DNA of 64,000 nucleotides from Saccharopolyspora rectivirgula DSM 43747 (GTDB taxonomy: Bacteria > Actinomycetota > Actinomycetes > Mycobacteriales > Pseudonocardiaceae), in assembly GCF_000497205.1 (NCBI RefSeq), contig NZ_AYJW01000002.1:1-64000 (forward strand), read 5' to 3'. Positions within the stretch are counted from its first letter, which is position 1. Each line of letters opens with the position of its first letter. The notes below the pieces were generated by a model that saw only the letters and a list, made by a program, of their open reading frames with translations, was not told the DNA's origin and searched no databases. This document shows, piece after piece, positions 19,326-28,675 of the stretch. Position numbers and translations under genes: made by a program.

Positions 19326-20785
19326 GCCGCACCACCGCCTTCGCCCAGCAGCGCCTCGGCGACTCGCCACAGCCCTGCCGAGTTCGATGCCTTGGCCAGC
19401 ACCACGTCACCGGGACGCAGCTCGGCGCGCAGCAACGCGACAGCTGCATCGACGTCTGGCACCAGGGTCGACTCCTCTCCCCACGATCCTTCTAACGAAG
19501 CGGCCTGGTGCATCACCCGGGCTTGTTCGCCGACGACCACCAACCGCTCGATGTTCAACCGCACCGCGAGGCGACCGATCTCGTCGTACGCCTCCGCTTC
19601 TGCCTGCCCCAGTTCGGCCATCGGACCGAGCACCGCCCACGCCCGACCGGGGCGGCCGCGGGTCATGGCCGCCAGCGTCTTCAGGGCGGCCCGCACCGAC
19701 TCCGGGTTGGCGTTGTAGGCGTCGTTGACGACCGTGATCCCGTCGGGGGTCCGGGCGACCTCCATGCGACGGGCGGAAAGCCGCTGCACGGCGTTCAACC
19801 GCTCGGCGACCTGCTCCAGCGGGACTCCCAGCTGCAGCGCCACCGCCGCGGCGACCAGCGCGTTGCCGACCTGGTGCTCGCCGTGCAGCGGAAGCGCGAC
19901 CGGGGCCTCGCCCTGCTCGGTGACCAGGGTGAACCGCGGCCGGGCCTGCTCGTCGACCTCGATGTTCTCCGCCCGCACGTGGGCCTTCGGGTTCTCCCCG
20001 ACGAACACCACGCGAGCCCTGGTGCGCTCCGCCATGGCGGCGACCAGCGGGTCGTCGGCGTTGAGGATCGCCACCCCGTCTTCCGGCAGCGCCTCGACCA
20101 GTTCGCCCTTGGCCTCGGCCACGGCCTCCTGGGAGCCGAACTCGCCCAGGTGCGCGTGGCCGACGTTGAGCACCGCGCCGATGCGCGGCGGGGCCGCCTG
20201 GCACAGGTTGGCGATGTGCCCGGTCCCGCGGGCGGACAGCTCCAGCACCAGGTGCCGGGTTCCGGTGTCCGCGCGCAGCACGGTCCACGGGTGGCCGAGT
20301 TCGTTGTTGAACGAGCCCGGTGGCGCGACGGTCGGCCCCACCGGTTCCAGCAACTGCTTGATCAAGTCCTTTGTGGAGGTCTTGCCGGACGAGCCGGTGA
20401 CCCCCACCACGGTCAGCTGCGGCAACCGGTCCACCACGTGGCGGGCCAGCTTCGCCAGCGCTGCCAGCACCGCGGCTCCCGAGCCGTCGGTGTCGCCGGC
20501 CAACGCCATCACGCTCGACCGCTCGGCCACCGGCACGGGCGGAACGACCACCGCCGGTGCGTCCACTTCCTTAGCAGCAAGTACACCCACCGCGCCGGCG
20601 CGCACCGCCGGTGCGGCGAAGTCGTGCCCATCGACCCGTTCACCCGGCACGGCCACGAAAAGTCCGCCGGGCTGGATCTTGCGGGAGTCGAACTCCACTC
20701 CCGCGGTCACAACCTCCGAGCCTTGTGCACGATGAAGCCTGCCGCCCACCGCGTTCGCGATGTCAGCGAGGCTGAGCCGGATCAC
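19322..20785 (-). CDS. murF: UDP-MurNAc-tripeptide-D-Ala-D-Ala ligase MurF
   Basis: Cytosolic Mur ligase (487 aa) that adds D-Ala-D-Ala to the UDP-MurNAc-tripeptide. P-loop [12 protein letters not shown] (about 129-140), [12 protein letters not shown], and the MurF-type C-terminal [17 protein letters not shown] motif are visible. The GTG start overlaps the murE stop as GTGA, with AGGAGG five bases upstream inside murE, so translation is coupled. The stop overlaps mraY in the same way. Confidence 0.96.
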   Translation of the reverse strand: MIRLSLADIANAVGGRLHRAQGSEVVTAGVEFDSRKIQPGGLFVAVPGERVDGHDFAAPAVRAGAVGVLAAKEVDAPAVVVPPVPVAERSSVMALAGDTDGSGAAVLAALAKLARHVVDRLPQLTVVGVTGSSGKTSTKDLIKQLLEPVGPTVAPPGSFNNELGHPWTVLRADTGTRHLVLELSARGTGHIANLCQAAPPRIGAVLNVGHAHLGEFGSQEAVAEAKGELVEALPEDGVAILNADDPLVAAMAERTRARVVFVGENPKAHVRAENIEVDEQARPRFTLVTEQGEAPVALPLHGEHQVGNALVAAAVALQLGVPLEQVAERLNAVQRLSARRMEVARTPDGITVVNDAYNANPESVRAALKTLAAMTRGRPGRAWAVLGPMAELGQAEAEAYDEIGRLAVRLNIERLVVVGEQARVMHQAASLEGSWGEESTLVPDVDAAVALLRAELRPGDVVLAKASNSAGLWRVAEALLGEGGGAA

Positions 20786-22386
20786 CTTGCCTCCTCGTCG
20801 CCCTGCCCCCGACGAACATCGTTCTCCTGTGGATCTCCGAACCGTTCGCGGAGCGCGGCGGCCAGCTCTTCCCGGTCGGAGAAGGGGTGCACCACGCCCG
20901 CGACCTCCTGTCCTGTCTCGTGGCCCTTTCCTGCGACGACCACGATGTCACCGGCCCGGGCCTGCCGCACTGCCTCGGCGATGGCCGCGCGCCGGTCACC
21001 GATCTCGATGATCTCGCCGCGTTCCTCCTCGGGTACCGCCTGGGCCCCCGCCAGCATCGCCGCCCGGATCTTCGCCGGGTCCTCGCTGCGCGGGTTGTCG
21101 TCGGTGACGATCAGCAGTTCGCTGCGACGAGCCGCGGCTTCGCCCATCAGCGGACGTTTCGCCACGTCCCGGTCGCCACCGCAACCAAGGACAACGATCA
21201 CTCTGCCATCGACCTGCGCGCGGGCCGCATCCAGGACCGCGGCCACCGCCCCGGGCTTGTGCGAGTAGTCCACCACCGCGGTGAAGTCCTGCCCCATCGC
21301 GACCCGCTCCATCCGGCCGGGCACGTCGACTTCGGCCAAGCCTCGCTCGATGGCCCACGCCGGCACTCCCGCGGAGTGCAGCACGCCGATCGCCACCAGG
21401 GCGTTGGCCACGTTGAACGGTCCGGGCAGGCGCAGCCGGACGTCCAGCTTCGCGCCGTCCGGGCCGTGCGCGGTGAAGGTCTGCTCCCCGGTCGGCAGCG
21501 CCTGCACGTCGGAAACCGTCCAGGCGGCATCGGTGGAGGTGGCGACGGTGACGGTGGAGGGCCCGGCCAGCCGCGCGCCCCACTCGGTGTCCACGCAGAC
21601 GACTTCCCGCTTGGAGCGGCCGTCGAAGAGCATCGCCTTGGCCTGGAAGTAGTCCTCCATGTCCCGGTGGAAGTCCAGGTGGTCCTGGGACAGGTTGGTG
21701 AAGGCGCCGACGGCGAACTGGGTGCCGGCCACCCGGTGCAGGGCCAGCGCGTGGCTGGACACCTCCATGGGCACGTAGGTCACCCCGTTCTCCACCATGA
21801 CCGCCAGCAGCGCCTGCAGGTCCGGCGCTTCCGGGGTGGTGAAGGCGCTGTCCAACCGTTCTCCGGCGATGCGGGTCTCCACCGTGCCGACCAGGCCGGT
21901 GGTGAACCCGGCGGCGCGCAGCGCCGACTCCAGCAGGTAGGTGGTGGTGGTCTTGCCGGACGTGCCGGTGACCCCGAGCACGTTCAACCGCTGCGACGGG
22001 TTGCCGTAGACGAGGGCGGAAGCGGCCCCGAGCACTCCGCGCGGATCGGGGTGCAGCAGCAGCGAGACCTTCCCGGAGCGAACGGCCGGGTGCTCGGTGA
22101 GCTTGGTCCGCTCGACACCGGCCTGGTCGGTGAGGACCGCAACGGCCCCGGCGGCGATCGCTTCCGAAGCGAAGTCCGCGCCGTGGAACCGGGTTCCCGG
22201 CAGAGCGGCGAACAGGTCGCCGGGGCGCACGTGCTGGGCCCGCAGGGTCGCCCCGGTCACCGGGGTGGCCTCGCCCTGACCTGGGCTTCGGAACACTTGC
22301 GCGCCGATGTGTCCGGCGAGCACGTCGACCCGCACCGGCTCCACTCGAGCCGGGCGGGGCGGGACTGTCGCGACAGCTGAAGGCAC
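20782..22386 (-). CDS. murE: UDP-MurNAc-tripeptide synthetase MurE (meso-diaminopimelate type)
   Basis: Cytosolic Mur ligase (534 aa) that adds the third residue of the stem peptide. P-loop VTGTSGKTTTT (about 139-149), the FTNLSQDHLDFH region, and the substrate loop DNPRSEDP, the sequence associated with meso-DAP rather than lysine. The C-terminus is acidic/Arg-rich. The GTG start has no Shine-Dalgarno, but a TAGCCT box lies exactly seven bases upstream, suggesting a leaderless transcript and a new transcription unit after the gap downstream of ftsI. Confidence 0.96.
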   Translation of the reverse strand: MPSAVATVPPRPARVEPVRVDVLAGHIGAQVFRSPGQGEATPVTGATLRAQHVRPGDLFAALPGTRFHGADFASEAIAAGAVAVLTDQAGVERTKLTEHPAVRSGKVSLLLHPDPRGVLGAASALVYGNPSQRLNVLGVTGTSGKTTTTYLLESALRAAGFTTGLVGTVETRIAGERLDSAFTTPEAPDLQALLAVMVENGVTYVPMEVSSHALALHRVAGTQFAVGAFTNLSQDHLDFHRDMEDYFQAKAMLFDGRSKREVVCVDTEWGARLAGPSTVTVATSTDAAWTVSDVQALPTGEQTFTAHGPDGAKLDVRLRLPGPFNVANALVAIGVLHSAGVPAWAIERGLAEVDVPGRMERVAMGQDFTAVVDYSHKPGAVAAVLDAARAQVDGRVIVVLGCGGDRDVAKRPLMGEAAARRSELLIVTDDNPRSEDPAKIRAAMLAGAQAVPEEERGEIIEIGDRRAAIAEAVRQARAGDIVVVAGKGHETGQEVAGVVHPFSDREELAAALRERFGDPQENDVRRGQGDEEAR

Positions 22387-22973
22387 GTGGCGCAGGCTAC
22401 CCGGAGCACCGCTCGCCGCATTCCCATGGTCGGTCCGCCGCGCCGGAAGTCACCGTCTTCATCGACCGTTGGTGCGATCCCCGGGCCGCGTCGGCGCGGC
22501 GGCGGGTTGGACCGGCAAAACAGGTAAATGTTCGTTAACCAGATGCCGGGAAGCCAGCGGTGGAATTTCCCCACCGATTCCCGGAAACCGCAACCGACCA
22601 TTGCGCAAAACCGCCCGAGCGGGCCTCGCCTTCGGCGCACACCCGCTGCCCAGCGCTCGCGAACACCGGAAAAGCCCTGCACACCGAGCCTCCGGTAACG
22701 GCGCCAGCACCGCGCGAATTCATGCGAAAAAGATTTCGCCGAACCACCGGTTCACCACGCAAACTTTCCCGGTTTTCCCGGTGGCCCGGCGCATCAACAC
22801 CGTTTCCGCCCCGCTTTCCGGTCATTCCCGCCGAGCAATACCGACCACCGCCCGGACCGCGCACCGGAGCGGCCCCGCGGCGCGGCCGACCCACACCCGG
22901 GCACCGGCTCCGCACAATCACCTGCCCGGGTGGGCGCGGCGAAAGTGAGAACAGCCACACCCGGCCGCGAGCG
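22387..22973. other. Non-coding gap between ftsI and murE
   Basis: 587 bp between co-oriented ftsI and murE without a convincing gene on either strand; the open frames here have no recognisable domains or good ribosome sites. The murE-proximal end carries the leaderless -10 box. The middle has several A/T-rich patches inside GC-rich sequence, but I see no clear hairpin with a T-tract for the ftsI transcript. Confidence 0.6.
22394..22399 (-). promoter_or_regulatory. Probable -10 box of a leaderless murE promoter
   Basis: TAGCCT is followed by seven bases and then the murE GTG, so transcription would begin at or near the start codon. No Shine-Dalgarno is present and no clear -35 box is seen. 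Confidence 0.55.
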
Positions 22974-24821
22974 TCAGGGCAGCTGCAGCGTCTGCACCGG
23001 CGACTCCTGCCGGGAGAGCGGGATCTCGTACCGCTGGGTCAGGTACACCGCCAGGTCGTGGAACAGCGGCCCCGCGGACCTCGCCTCCGGTGTGCCCGCG
23101 GAGGGGGCGTCCAGCATCAACCCCACCACGAACCGGGGGTTGTCGTCCGGGACGATCCCGGCGAAGGTGATCCAGTAGTCAGAGTGGCTGTAGCAGCGGC
23201 ACTCCGGATCGATCTGCTGGGCCGTGCCGGTCTTGCCGGCGATCTGGTACCCCTCCACGCCGGCCTGCGGCGCGGTCCCCTGCTGCCCCGGCTCGTCCTG
23301 CACCACCGCCTGCAGCATGTGCCGCACCGTGCGGGCGGTTTCCGGGCTGACCACCCGGATCCCCTCCGGTCGCGGCCGCTCCACCCGGGTGCCGTCCGGT
23401 TTGATCTCGGCGGCGATCACCCGGGGCGGGATCCGCACCCCGTCGTTGGCGATGGCCTGGTACATGCCGGCCATCTGCAACACGGTCATCGAGAGCCCCT
23501 GGCCGATCGGCAAGTTCGCGAAGGTGGTCCCGGACCAGTCCTCCGGCGCCGGCAGGTAGCCACCGCTCTCCCCGGGAAGCCCGGAACCGGTCTTCTCCCC
23601 GAGCCCGAACTTGCGCGCCAGCTCGTAGAACCGCTGCTCGCCGAGCTTCTCGGCCACCATCAAGGTGCCGACGTTGGACGATTTGGCCAGCACTCCGGTG
23701 AAGGTCATCGGCACCGTGCCGTGCTCCCACGCGTCCCCGATCACCCGGTCGGCGACCTTGATCGACCCCGGCACCTGCAGCACCGTGTCGGGCTGGACGA
23801 TGCCGTCCTCGATCGCCCCGGCGGCGGTGATGACCTTGTTGACCGAGCCGGGCTCGTACGGCGTGGTCACCGCCGGGTTGCCGGTGTGCTCGTTCCAGGG
23901 GCCGTTGGGGTCGAACGTCTTGTCGTTGGCCAGCGCGTAGATCTCGCCGGTCTTGGCGTCCAGCACGACCCCGCTGGCGCTGCGGGCACCCGCCCGCTGG
24001 GCGTAGTCGGCGAGCTTGGTCTGCAGCACGTACTGCAGGTCGGAGTCGATGGTCAGCTCCACACTGGACCCGGGGGTGGCCGGCTCGAGCTCCTCCGTCC
24101 CCGGGATCACCAGGTTCGAACTGCCCATGGCGGTGTCGGAGACCTTGACCCCGTCCTTGCCGGCCAGCAGCGAGTCCAAGGAGTACTCCAACCCCATCTG
24201 GCCGCGGACCTTCTGCTCGTCCATGCGCCAGTTCGCCGCACCGATGATGTTCGCCGCGACCTCACCGGCCGGGTACTCGCGAGTGGCCCGGTACTCGGCG
24301 CCGATCTGCGGGTACTTCTCGATGATCTGCCGCGCCTTGCCGGGATCCACCTTCGGTCCGAAGTAGGTGAACGGCACGTCGGAGTTCAGCGCCTCCAGGA
24401 CTTCCTGCTCGGTGATCTGGTCGCCCAGCACCTGGTCGATGTAGCGGGCCATCTCGGCCTTGTACTCCTGCGGGCTGGGCCGACTGGGATCGTTGGCGTG
24501 GGCTTCCGCCAAGTCCTCGGTGAGCATGCGCGGATTGGCGTACAGCTGGCGGGCTTCCCCGCTGAACGCCAGCAGGTTGCCGTTGCGGTCCATGATGGAC
24601 CCGCGCTCGGCGGGGATCGGCTCCTTGGTGACCCGCTGCTTCTCCGAACGCTCGGAGAGAGCGCTGGCTTGGAAGCCCTGGATCTGGATCAGCTTGCCGC
24701 CGGTCGCCAGCAGCAGCACCACCATGATGATCCGGGCGACCCGCAGCCGCCGCGCACTGCCGGCGACATCGGTGCGCGCGGTGCGCCGCCCCCGGACCAG
24801 CCGCGTCGTGCGCTTGCCCAT
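22974..24821 (-). CDS. ftsI: Septal transpeptidase FtsI (PBP3)
   Basis: Monofunctional class B penicillin-binding protein (615 aa) that crosslinks septal peptidoglycan with FtsW. Basic cytoplasmic N-terminus, one transmembrane segment (about 30-48), PBP dimerisation domain with PAERGSIMDRNG, and a transpeptidase domain with all three active-site motifs: S326-VNK, S381-S-N and K530-TGT. The ATG overlaps the ftsL stop by one base. It is the last gene before the non-coding gap upstream of murE. Confidence 0.96.
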   Translation of the reverse strand: MGKRTTRLVRGRRTARTDVAGSARRLRVARIIMVVLLLATGGKLIQIQGFQASALSERSEKQRVTKEPIPAERGSIMDRNGNLLAFSGEARQLYANPRMLTEDLAEAHANDPSRPSPQEYKAEMARYIDQVLGDQITEQEVLEALNSDVPFTYFGPKVDPGKARQIIEKYPQIGAEYRATREYPAGEVAANIIGAANWRMDEQKVRGQMGLEYSLDSLLAGKDGVKVSDTAMGSSNLVIPGTEELEPATPGSSVELTIDSDLQYVLQTKLADYAQRAGARSASGVVLDAKTGEIYALANDKTFDPNGPWNEHTGNPAVTTPYEPGSVNKVITAAGAIEDGIVQPDTVLQVPGSIKVADRVIGDAWEHGTVPMTFTGVLAKSSNVGTLMVAEKLGEQRFYELARKFGLGEKTGSGLPGESGGYLPAPEDWSGTTFANLPIGQGLSMTVLQMAGMYQAIANDGVRIPPRVIAAEIKPDGTRVERPRPEGIRVVSPETARTVRHMLQAVVQDEPGQQGTAPQAGVEGYQIAGKTGTAQQIDPECRCYSHSDYWITFAGIVPDDNPRFVVGLMLDAPSAGTPEARSAGPLFHDLAVYLTQRYEIPLSRQESPVQTLQLP

Positions 24822-25408
24822 CAGGGCGCCTCCGCCGGCTCCGGGTGCGAGGGCTGCGGCGCGGGTGGCGCCGGCACCACCGGGCCGGAGTCGGCCGACT
24901 CCCCGACCGGCAGCACCGTGCCGTCCGGTTGCACCACCAGGTGGATGGCCGGCGGGCCCGGTCGCATGCCGAGCTCCTCCGCCCGCCGCTGCAGCACCGC
25001 GGGCGAGTTGAGCTGGCTGACCTCGCGGATCAGCTCTTCCTTGCGCTCGCTCAGCTCGTTGACCCGGGCCTCGGCCTGCTGCAGCTGGTAGCTGCCGCTG
25101 ACCGCGGCGATGGACAGCCAGAGGATGGCGGCCAGTCCCACGCCCAGCACCGACATCACCACGACGACCATGGACACCCGGGAGTGGGTGACCTTCTCCT
25201 GCAGCTGCCTGGCCTTGCGGGTGGCCGCCACGGTCGGCTTCCGACCACCGCCCGCCTGGCGCTTGCTGGGCCGACGGGAGAGCTCCCGCAACGACCGCTC
25301 CCGCCGCTCCTCCCGGCGCGCGTACGCGCGTTCCCCGGCCGCGGAACGCGTTCGCCGCCGCTCACCGGTGCGCGGCGCGGGCTTCTTCCCGCGTGTCGGT
25401 GCTGTCAT
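24821..25408 (-). CDS. ftsL: FtsL-like division membrane protein
   Basis: Bitopic divisome protein (195 aa) placed between rsmH and ftsI, where actinobacterial ftsL is found. The long Arg/Lys-rich cytoplasmic N-terminus (about 1-75) precedes one transmembrane segment (about 78-102), then a short coiled coil (LQQAEARVNELSERKEELIREV) and a Pro/Ala-rich extracellular tail. Sequence conservation in this family is low, so the call rests on topology and position. The stop overlaps the ftsI ATG. Confidence 0.85.
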   Translation of the reverse strand: MTAPTRGKKPAPRTGERRRTRSAAGERAYARREERRERSLRELSRRPSKRQAGGGRKPTVAATRKARQLQEKVTHSRVSMVVVVMSVLGVGLAAILWLSIAAVSGSYQLQQAEARVNELSERKEELIREVSQLNSPAVLQRRAEELGMRPGPPAIHLVVQPDGTVLPVGESADSGPVVPAPPAPQPSHPEPAEAP

Positions 25409-25478
25409 GCCGTCTCCCGGAATGTGCGGGGATCAGTTGCTGCCTGGAACCCGGCACCGCCCTGCTGCTGTCCGCGGC

Positions 25479-26444
25479 TCATCGGACCTCCCCGATCCGC
25501 TCCGCAGCGCGCAACCGCACCGAAGCGGCCCGCGGGTTGGCCGCCACCTCGTCCTCGTCGGCGAGTTCCGCCCCGCGGGTGAGCATGCGGAAGTCGGGCC
25601 CGTGCCCGGGCAGTTCCACCGGAAGGTCCACCGGGGTCCGCGATCTGGTGCGCTCGACGAGCGCCCGTTTGACGATGCGGTCCTCCAAGGAGTGGTAGGA
25701 CATCACGACGATGCGGCCGCCCACCGCCAGCGAATCCAGCGCCGCCGGCAGTGCTCGGCGCAAGACGTCCAGTTCGGAGTTGACCTCGATGCGCAGCGCC
25801 TGGAAGGTGCGCTTGGCCGGGTGGCCGCCGCTGCGCCGGCTCGCCGCCGGAATGGTGTCGTAGAGCAGCTGGACCAGGCGCGCGCTGGAGGTGAACGGCT
25901 CCTTGCGCCGTTCCCGCACGATCGCCGCGGCGATCTTGCCGGCGAACCGCTCCTCGCCGTAGGTCCGCAGGATCCTGGTGAGGTCCTCGGCCGAGTAGGT
26001 GTTCAGCACGTCCGCGGCGGTGCGCTCCGCGGTCGGGTCCATCCGCATGTCCAGCGGCGCGTCCTGGGCGTAGGCGAACCCCCGGTCGGCTTCGTCCAGC
26101 TGCAGCGAGGAGACCCCCAGGTCGAACAGGGCACCGTCGACTTCGGACACGCCCAGGCGGGAGAGCACGTCGCTCCACTCGTCGTAGACGGCGTGCACCA
26201 GGTGGAGCCGGTCGGAGAAGGGCTCCAGCCGTTCCCCGGCCAGGCGCAGCGCCTCGGTGTCCCGGTCCAGGCCGATCACGGTGAGCTCGGGCAAGCGGCG
26301 CAGCAGCGCCTCGGTGTGCCCGCCCATGCCCAGGGTGGCGTCCACCAGCACCGCTGGTTTCCCGGCCAACGCCGGCTCCAGCAGTTCAGCGGTGCGCTCC
26401 AGCAGAACCGGGATGTGCCGCTCCGCGGCGGTGCCGGCGTGCAT
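25479..26444 (-). CDS. rsmH: 16S rRNA (cytosine-1402 N4)-methyltransferase RsmH
   Basis: SAM-dependent methyltransferase (321 aa) that modifies C1402 of 16S rRNA. N-terminal [16 protein letters not shown]-binding [15 protein letters not shown], and the C-terminal [14 protein letters not shown] motif identify it. ATG at 26444 is chosen because AGGAGGAGGAA precedes it; ATG at 26501 also has a good Shine-Dalgarno (GGGGGAGG) and would add 19 polar residues, part of which would be encoded by the Shine-Dalgarno of the shorter form. Second gene of the dcw operon, about 255 bp after mraZ. Confidence 0.93.
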   Translation of the reverse strand: MHAGTAAERHIPVLLERTAELLEPALAGKPAVLVDATLGMGGHTEALLRRLPELTVIGLDRDTEALRLAGERLEPFSDRLHLVHAVYDEWSDVLSRLGVSEVDGALFDLGVSSLQLDEADRGFAYAQDAPLDMRMDPTAERTAADVLNTYSAEDLTRILRTYGEERFAGKIAAAIVRERRKEPFTSSARLVQLLYDTIPAASRRSGGHPAKRTFQALRIEVNSELDVLRRALPAALDSLAVGGRIVVMSYHSLEDRIVKRALVERTRSRTPVDLPVELPGHGPDFRMLTRGAELADEDEVAANPRAASVRLRAAERIGEVR

Positions 26445-26699
26445 TTCCTCCTCCTGAGCTTGCCGGTCGTCATGGGGTCGACGGCGATTGCTGTCGATCA
26501 TCGCGGCCTCCCCCCTCCGGCCACACATGACATCACGGCCAGCGCGCCCCACCGGCGTGCGGTGCCCGAACACCCGCCGCCGCGGATCCCGTCAGGTCCC
26601 CGCCCGCTCGCTGCCTCCTGGCGCCGGGGAAGATGCACCAGGCGAGCAGTGGCCGAGCGGACCGAGGCCTCACGAAATCCGCGTCCGGACAACGGGGCG

Positions 26700-27131
26700 T
26701 CAGAACACCCCCGGCAGCACCTCCTCCTGCGCTGCGGAGTACTCCTCCTCGTGCTCGTCGAGGTAGTCCTGCCAGCGCTGGGCGTCCCAGATCTCCAACC
26801 GGTTGATCGCGCCGATGACCACGCACTCCTTGGACAACCCGGCGTACTGGCGCAGCTCCGAGGTGATCGAGATCCGCCCCTGGCCGTCGGGCTGCTGCTC
26901 GTCGGTGCCGGCGAACAAGTAGCGCTGCCAGGCCCGCACCGCCTTGTTGGCGAACGGCGCCTGGGCGACCTTGCGGGCGATCTGCTCGAACTCCTCGCGC
27001 GGGAAGACGTAGAGGCAGTGGTCCTGTCCCTTGGTGACCATCAGCCCCCCTGCCAGTGCTTCCCGGTACTTCGCCGGGAGTGTCAGTCGCCCCTTGTCGT
27101 CCAGCTTGGGATGGTGGGTACCGAGGAACAC
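26700..27131 (-). CDS. mraZ: Transcriptional regulator MraZ
   Basis: AbrB-fold DNA-binding protein (143 aa, usual actinobacterial length) that controls the dcw operon, often by autorepression. Two SpoVT/AbrB-type repeats are visible: [20 protein letters not shown] in the first half and [13 protein letters not shown] in the second. GTG at 27131 has GGGGAGG eight bases upstream. A GTGGG-N5-GTGGG-N5-GTGGG array, the kind of direct repeat MraZ proteins bind, lies 145 bp upstream on the same strand, so autoregulation is likely. Confidence 0.95.
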   Translation of the reverse strand: MFLGTHHPKLDDKGRLTLPAKYREALAGGLMVTKGQDHCLYVFPREEFEQIARKVAQAPFANKAVRAWQRYLFAGTDEQQPDGQGRISITSELRQYAGLSKECVVIGAINRLEIWDAQRWQDYLDEHEEEYSAAQEEVLPGVF

Positions 27132-27275
27132 CCGGCGCACCTCCCCTGACCGAACACCACCGATGTCCCGGGCCACCCCGCGGACGCGGTCACCACCGGG
27201 CCGGCCGCTGCCCCAAGCCGGTGCCTCCGAGGCCGACGACGCAGCGACCGCGGAAGCAGTGGGACAACCATTTGC

Positions 27276-27300
27276 CCCACGGCGCCCCACCCTACCCCAC
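27276..27300 (-). promoter_or_regulatory. MraZ operator: three GTGGG repeats, 10-bp period
   Basis: On the minus strand GTGGG occurs at 27300-27296, 27290-27286 and 27280-27276, each pair separated by exactly five bases. Direct repeats of TGGGN spaced by five bases are the known MraZ recognition pattern. The array is upstream of mraZ. Confidence 0.85.
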
Positions 27301-27363
27301 TCCGCACCAACGTCAACACGACACGAGCCGGTTCCCTCGGCCGTACACCCACCGTTTGCACTG

Positions 27364-27388
27364 GTGAGCACGCGTGGGGCGAAGTGGG
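27364..27388 (+). promoter_or_regulatory. Second MraZ-like repeat array facing moxR
   Basis: On the plus strand GTGAG (27364), GTGGG (27374) and GTGGG (27384) follow each other with the same five-base spacing. The first unit has one mismatch. The array is opposite in orientation to the mraZ operator and ends about 22 bp before a possible -35 box for moxR. Confidence 0.6.
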
Positions 27389-27410
27389 GGACCACGCCTG
27401 GGGGCAACAG

Positions 27411-27441
27411 TTGATCAACATCCGGAGCGCGCGGTTATGCT
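27411..27441 (+). promoter_or_regulatory. Possible moxR promoter
   Basis: TTGATC (27411-27416) and TATGCT (27436-27441) are separated by 19 bp, longer than ideal. They would give a transcript with a leader of about 200 bases before moxR. Confidence 0.45.
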
Positions 27442-27648
27442 TTCGCCGGCCCGCGGTCCCGCCCCCCACCGCATCGGCGGTGGTCGACCAGCACAGCCAC
27501 CCGGACACCCCCCGGAGGTCGGGCAAGGGTGCCCCACAGCGCACGCCGGTTTGGCACACTGCATGGGCGCTCTGGTGTAGAGGGCGGGATCGGTTCATCG
27601 CGGCTCGTCCGCTGCGCGGACGCGGTCCCGCAAGTCGCAGGAGGTGGC

Positions 27649-28662
27649 GTGACGCCCAAAGCTCAACTGTCCGGCACGTCTACCACCAGCTCGGCCACCG
27701 AGGAACCGATAGAGCTCGACGAGGTGTACAGCACCGTCCAGCGGATCGCCGACAACGTCGGCCAGGTGCTGGTCGGCAAACCGGACGTGGTGCGCATCGC
27801 CCTCGTCACCCTGCTCGCCGAAGGCCACCTGCTGGTCGAAGACGTGCCCGGGGTCGGCAAGACCTCGCTGGCCAAGGCCTTGGCGCGCTCCATCGACTGC
27901 ACGGTCAGCCGCGTCCAGTTCACCCCGGACCTGCTGCCCAGCGATCTCACCGGGGTGTCCATCTACAACCGGCAGACCGAGAACTTCGAATTCCGCCCCG
28001 GACCGGTGTTCGCCAACATCGTCGTCGGCGACGAGATCAACCGGGCCTCCCCGAAGACCCAGTCCGCGCTGCTGGAGTGCATGGAGGAGAACCAGGTCAC
28101 CGTGGACGGCCGGACCTACGAGCTGGCAGCGCCGTTCATGGTGATCGCCACCCAGAACCCGATCGAGATGGAAGGCACCTACGCTCTTCCAGAGGCGCAG
28201 CGCGACCGGTTCACCGCCCGGGTGTCCATCGGCTACCCGGACCCCCAGGCCGAGCTGGCCATGGTCGACGAGCACGCCGCCCAGGACCCGCTGGCCGAGT
28301 TGCGCCCCGTCACCGACGCCGAGGAAGTGCGGGCGCTGCTGAAGGCGGTCCGGCACATCCACCTCTCCACGGAGATCCGCCGGTACGTGATAGAGCTGGT
28401 CAGTGCCACCCGGGAGCTCCCGGAGCTGCGGTTGGGCGCCTCGCCCCGCTCGACGCTCCAGCTGGTGCGCACCGCCCGGGCCCAAGCAGCCCTCGCCGGC
28501 CGGGACTTCGTCATACCCGATGACGTGCAGGCGGTGGCCGTCCCGGTGCTGGCCCACCGGCTGGTGCTGACCAGCGAAGCCCGGGCTGCTCGGCGCACCG
28601 CCTCGGACCTGGTGCGCCAGCTGTTGAACCGGATCGCTGTGCCGCGCGGCGACAAGGGCTAG
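27649..28662 (+). CDS. MoxR-family AAA+ ATPase
   Basis: Cytosolic AAA+ chaperone-like ATPase (337 aa). Walker A is EDVPGVGKTSLAKALA, Walker B is VVGDEINRASPKTQ, and sensor 1 lies in VIATQNPIEMEGTY, all typical of the MoxR family. GTG at 27649 has AGGAGGTG four bases upstream. It heads an operon with a DUF58 protein and a transglutaminase-domain membrane protein, a very common MoxR arrangement thought to assemble or activate the DUF58/membrane partners. The substrate is unknown. Confidence 0.93.
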   Translation: MTPKAQLSGTSTTSSATEEPIELDEVYSTVQRIADNVGQVLVGKPDVVRIALVTLLAEGHLLVEDVPGVGKTSLAKALARSIDCTVSRVQFTPDLLPSDLTGVSIYNRQTENFEFRPGPVFANIVVGDEINRASPKTQSALLECMEENQVTVDGRTYELAAPFMVIATQNPIEMEGTYALPEAQRDRFTARVSIGYPDPQAELAMVDEHAAQDPLAELRPVTDAEEVRALLKAVRHIHLSTEIRRYVIELVSATRELPELRLGASPRSTLQLVRTARAQAALAGRDFVIPDDVQAVAVPVLAHRLVLTSEARAARRTASDLVRQLLNRIAVPRGDKG

Positions 28663-28675
28663 AGGTAGGAGTGCG

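Larger units (their letters stand above)
27132..27648. promoter_or_regulatory. mraZ / moxR divergent regulatory region
   Basis: 517 bp without a supported gene separates the dcw operon from the divergent moxR operon. It holds the two GTGGG-repeat arrays and the possible moxR promoter listed separately. Open frames here are not supported by a ribosome site or a domain. Confidence 0.7.

Noticed and set aside
22535..22960. Minus-strand frame in the ftsI-murE gap
   Set aside because: Mixed low-complexity Gly/Arg composition, no Shine-Dalgarno and no similarity that I recognise; left as non-coding.
23179..23730. Open frames inside ftsI and the mur genes on both strands
   Set aside because: They overlap genes with clear active-site motifs and read as Arg/Ala/Gly-rich shadow translations.
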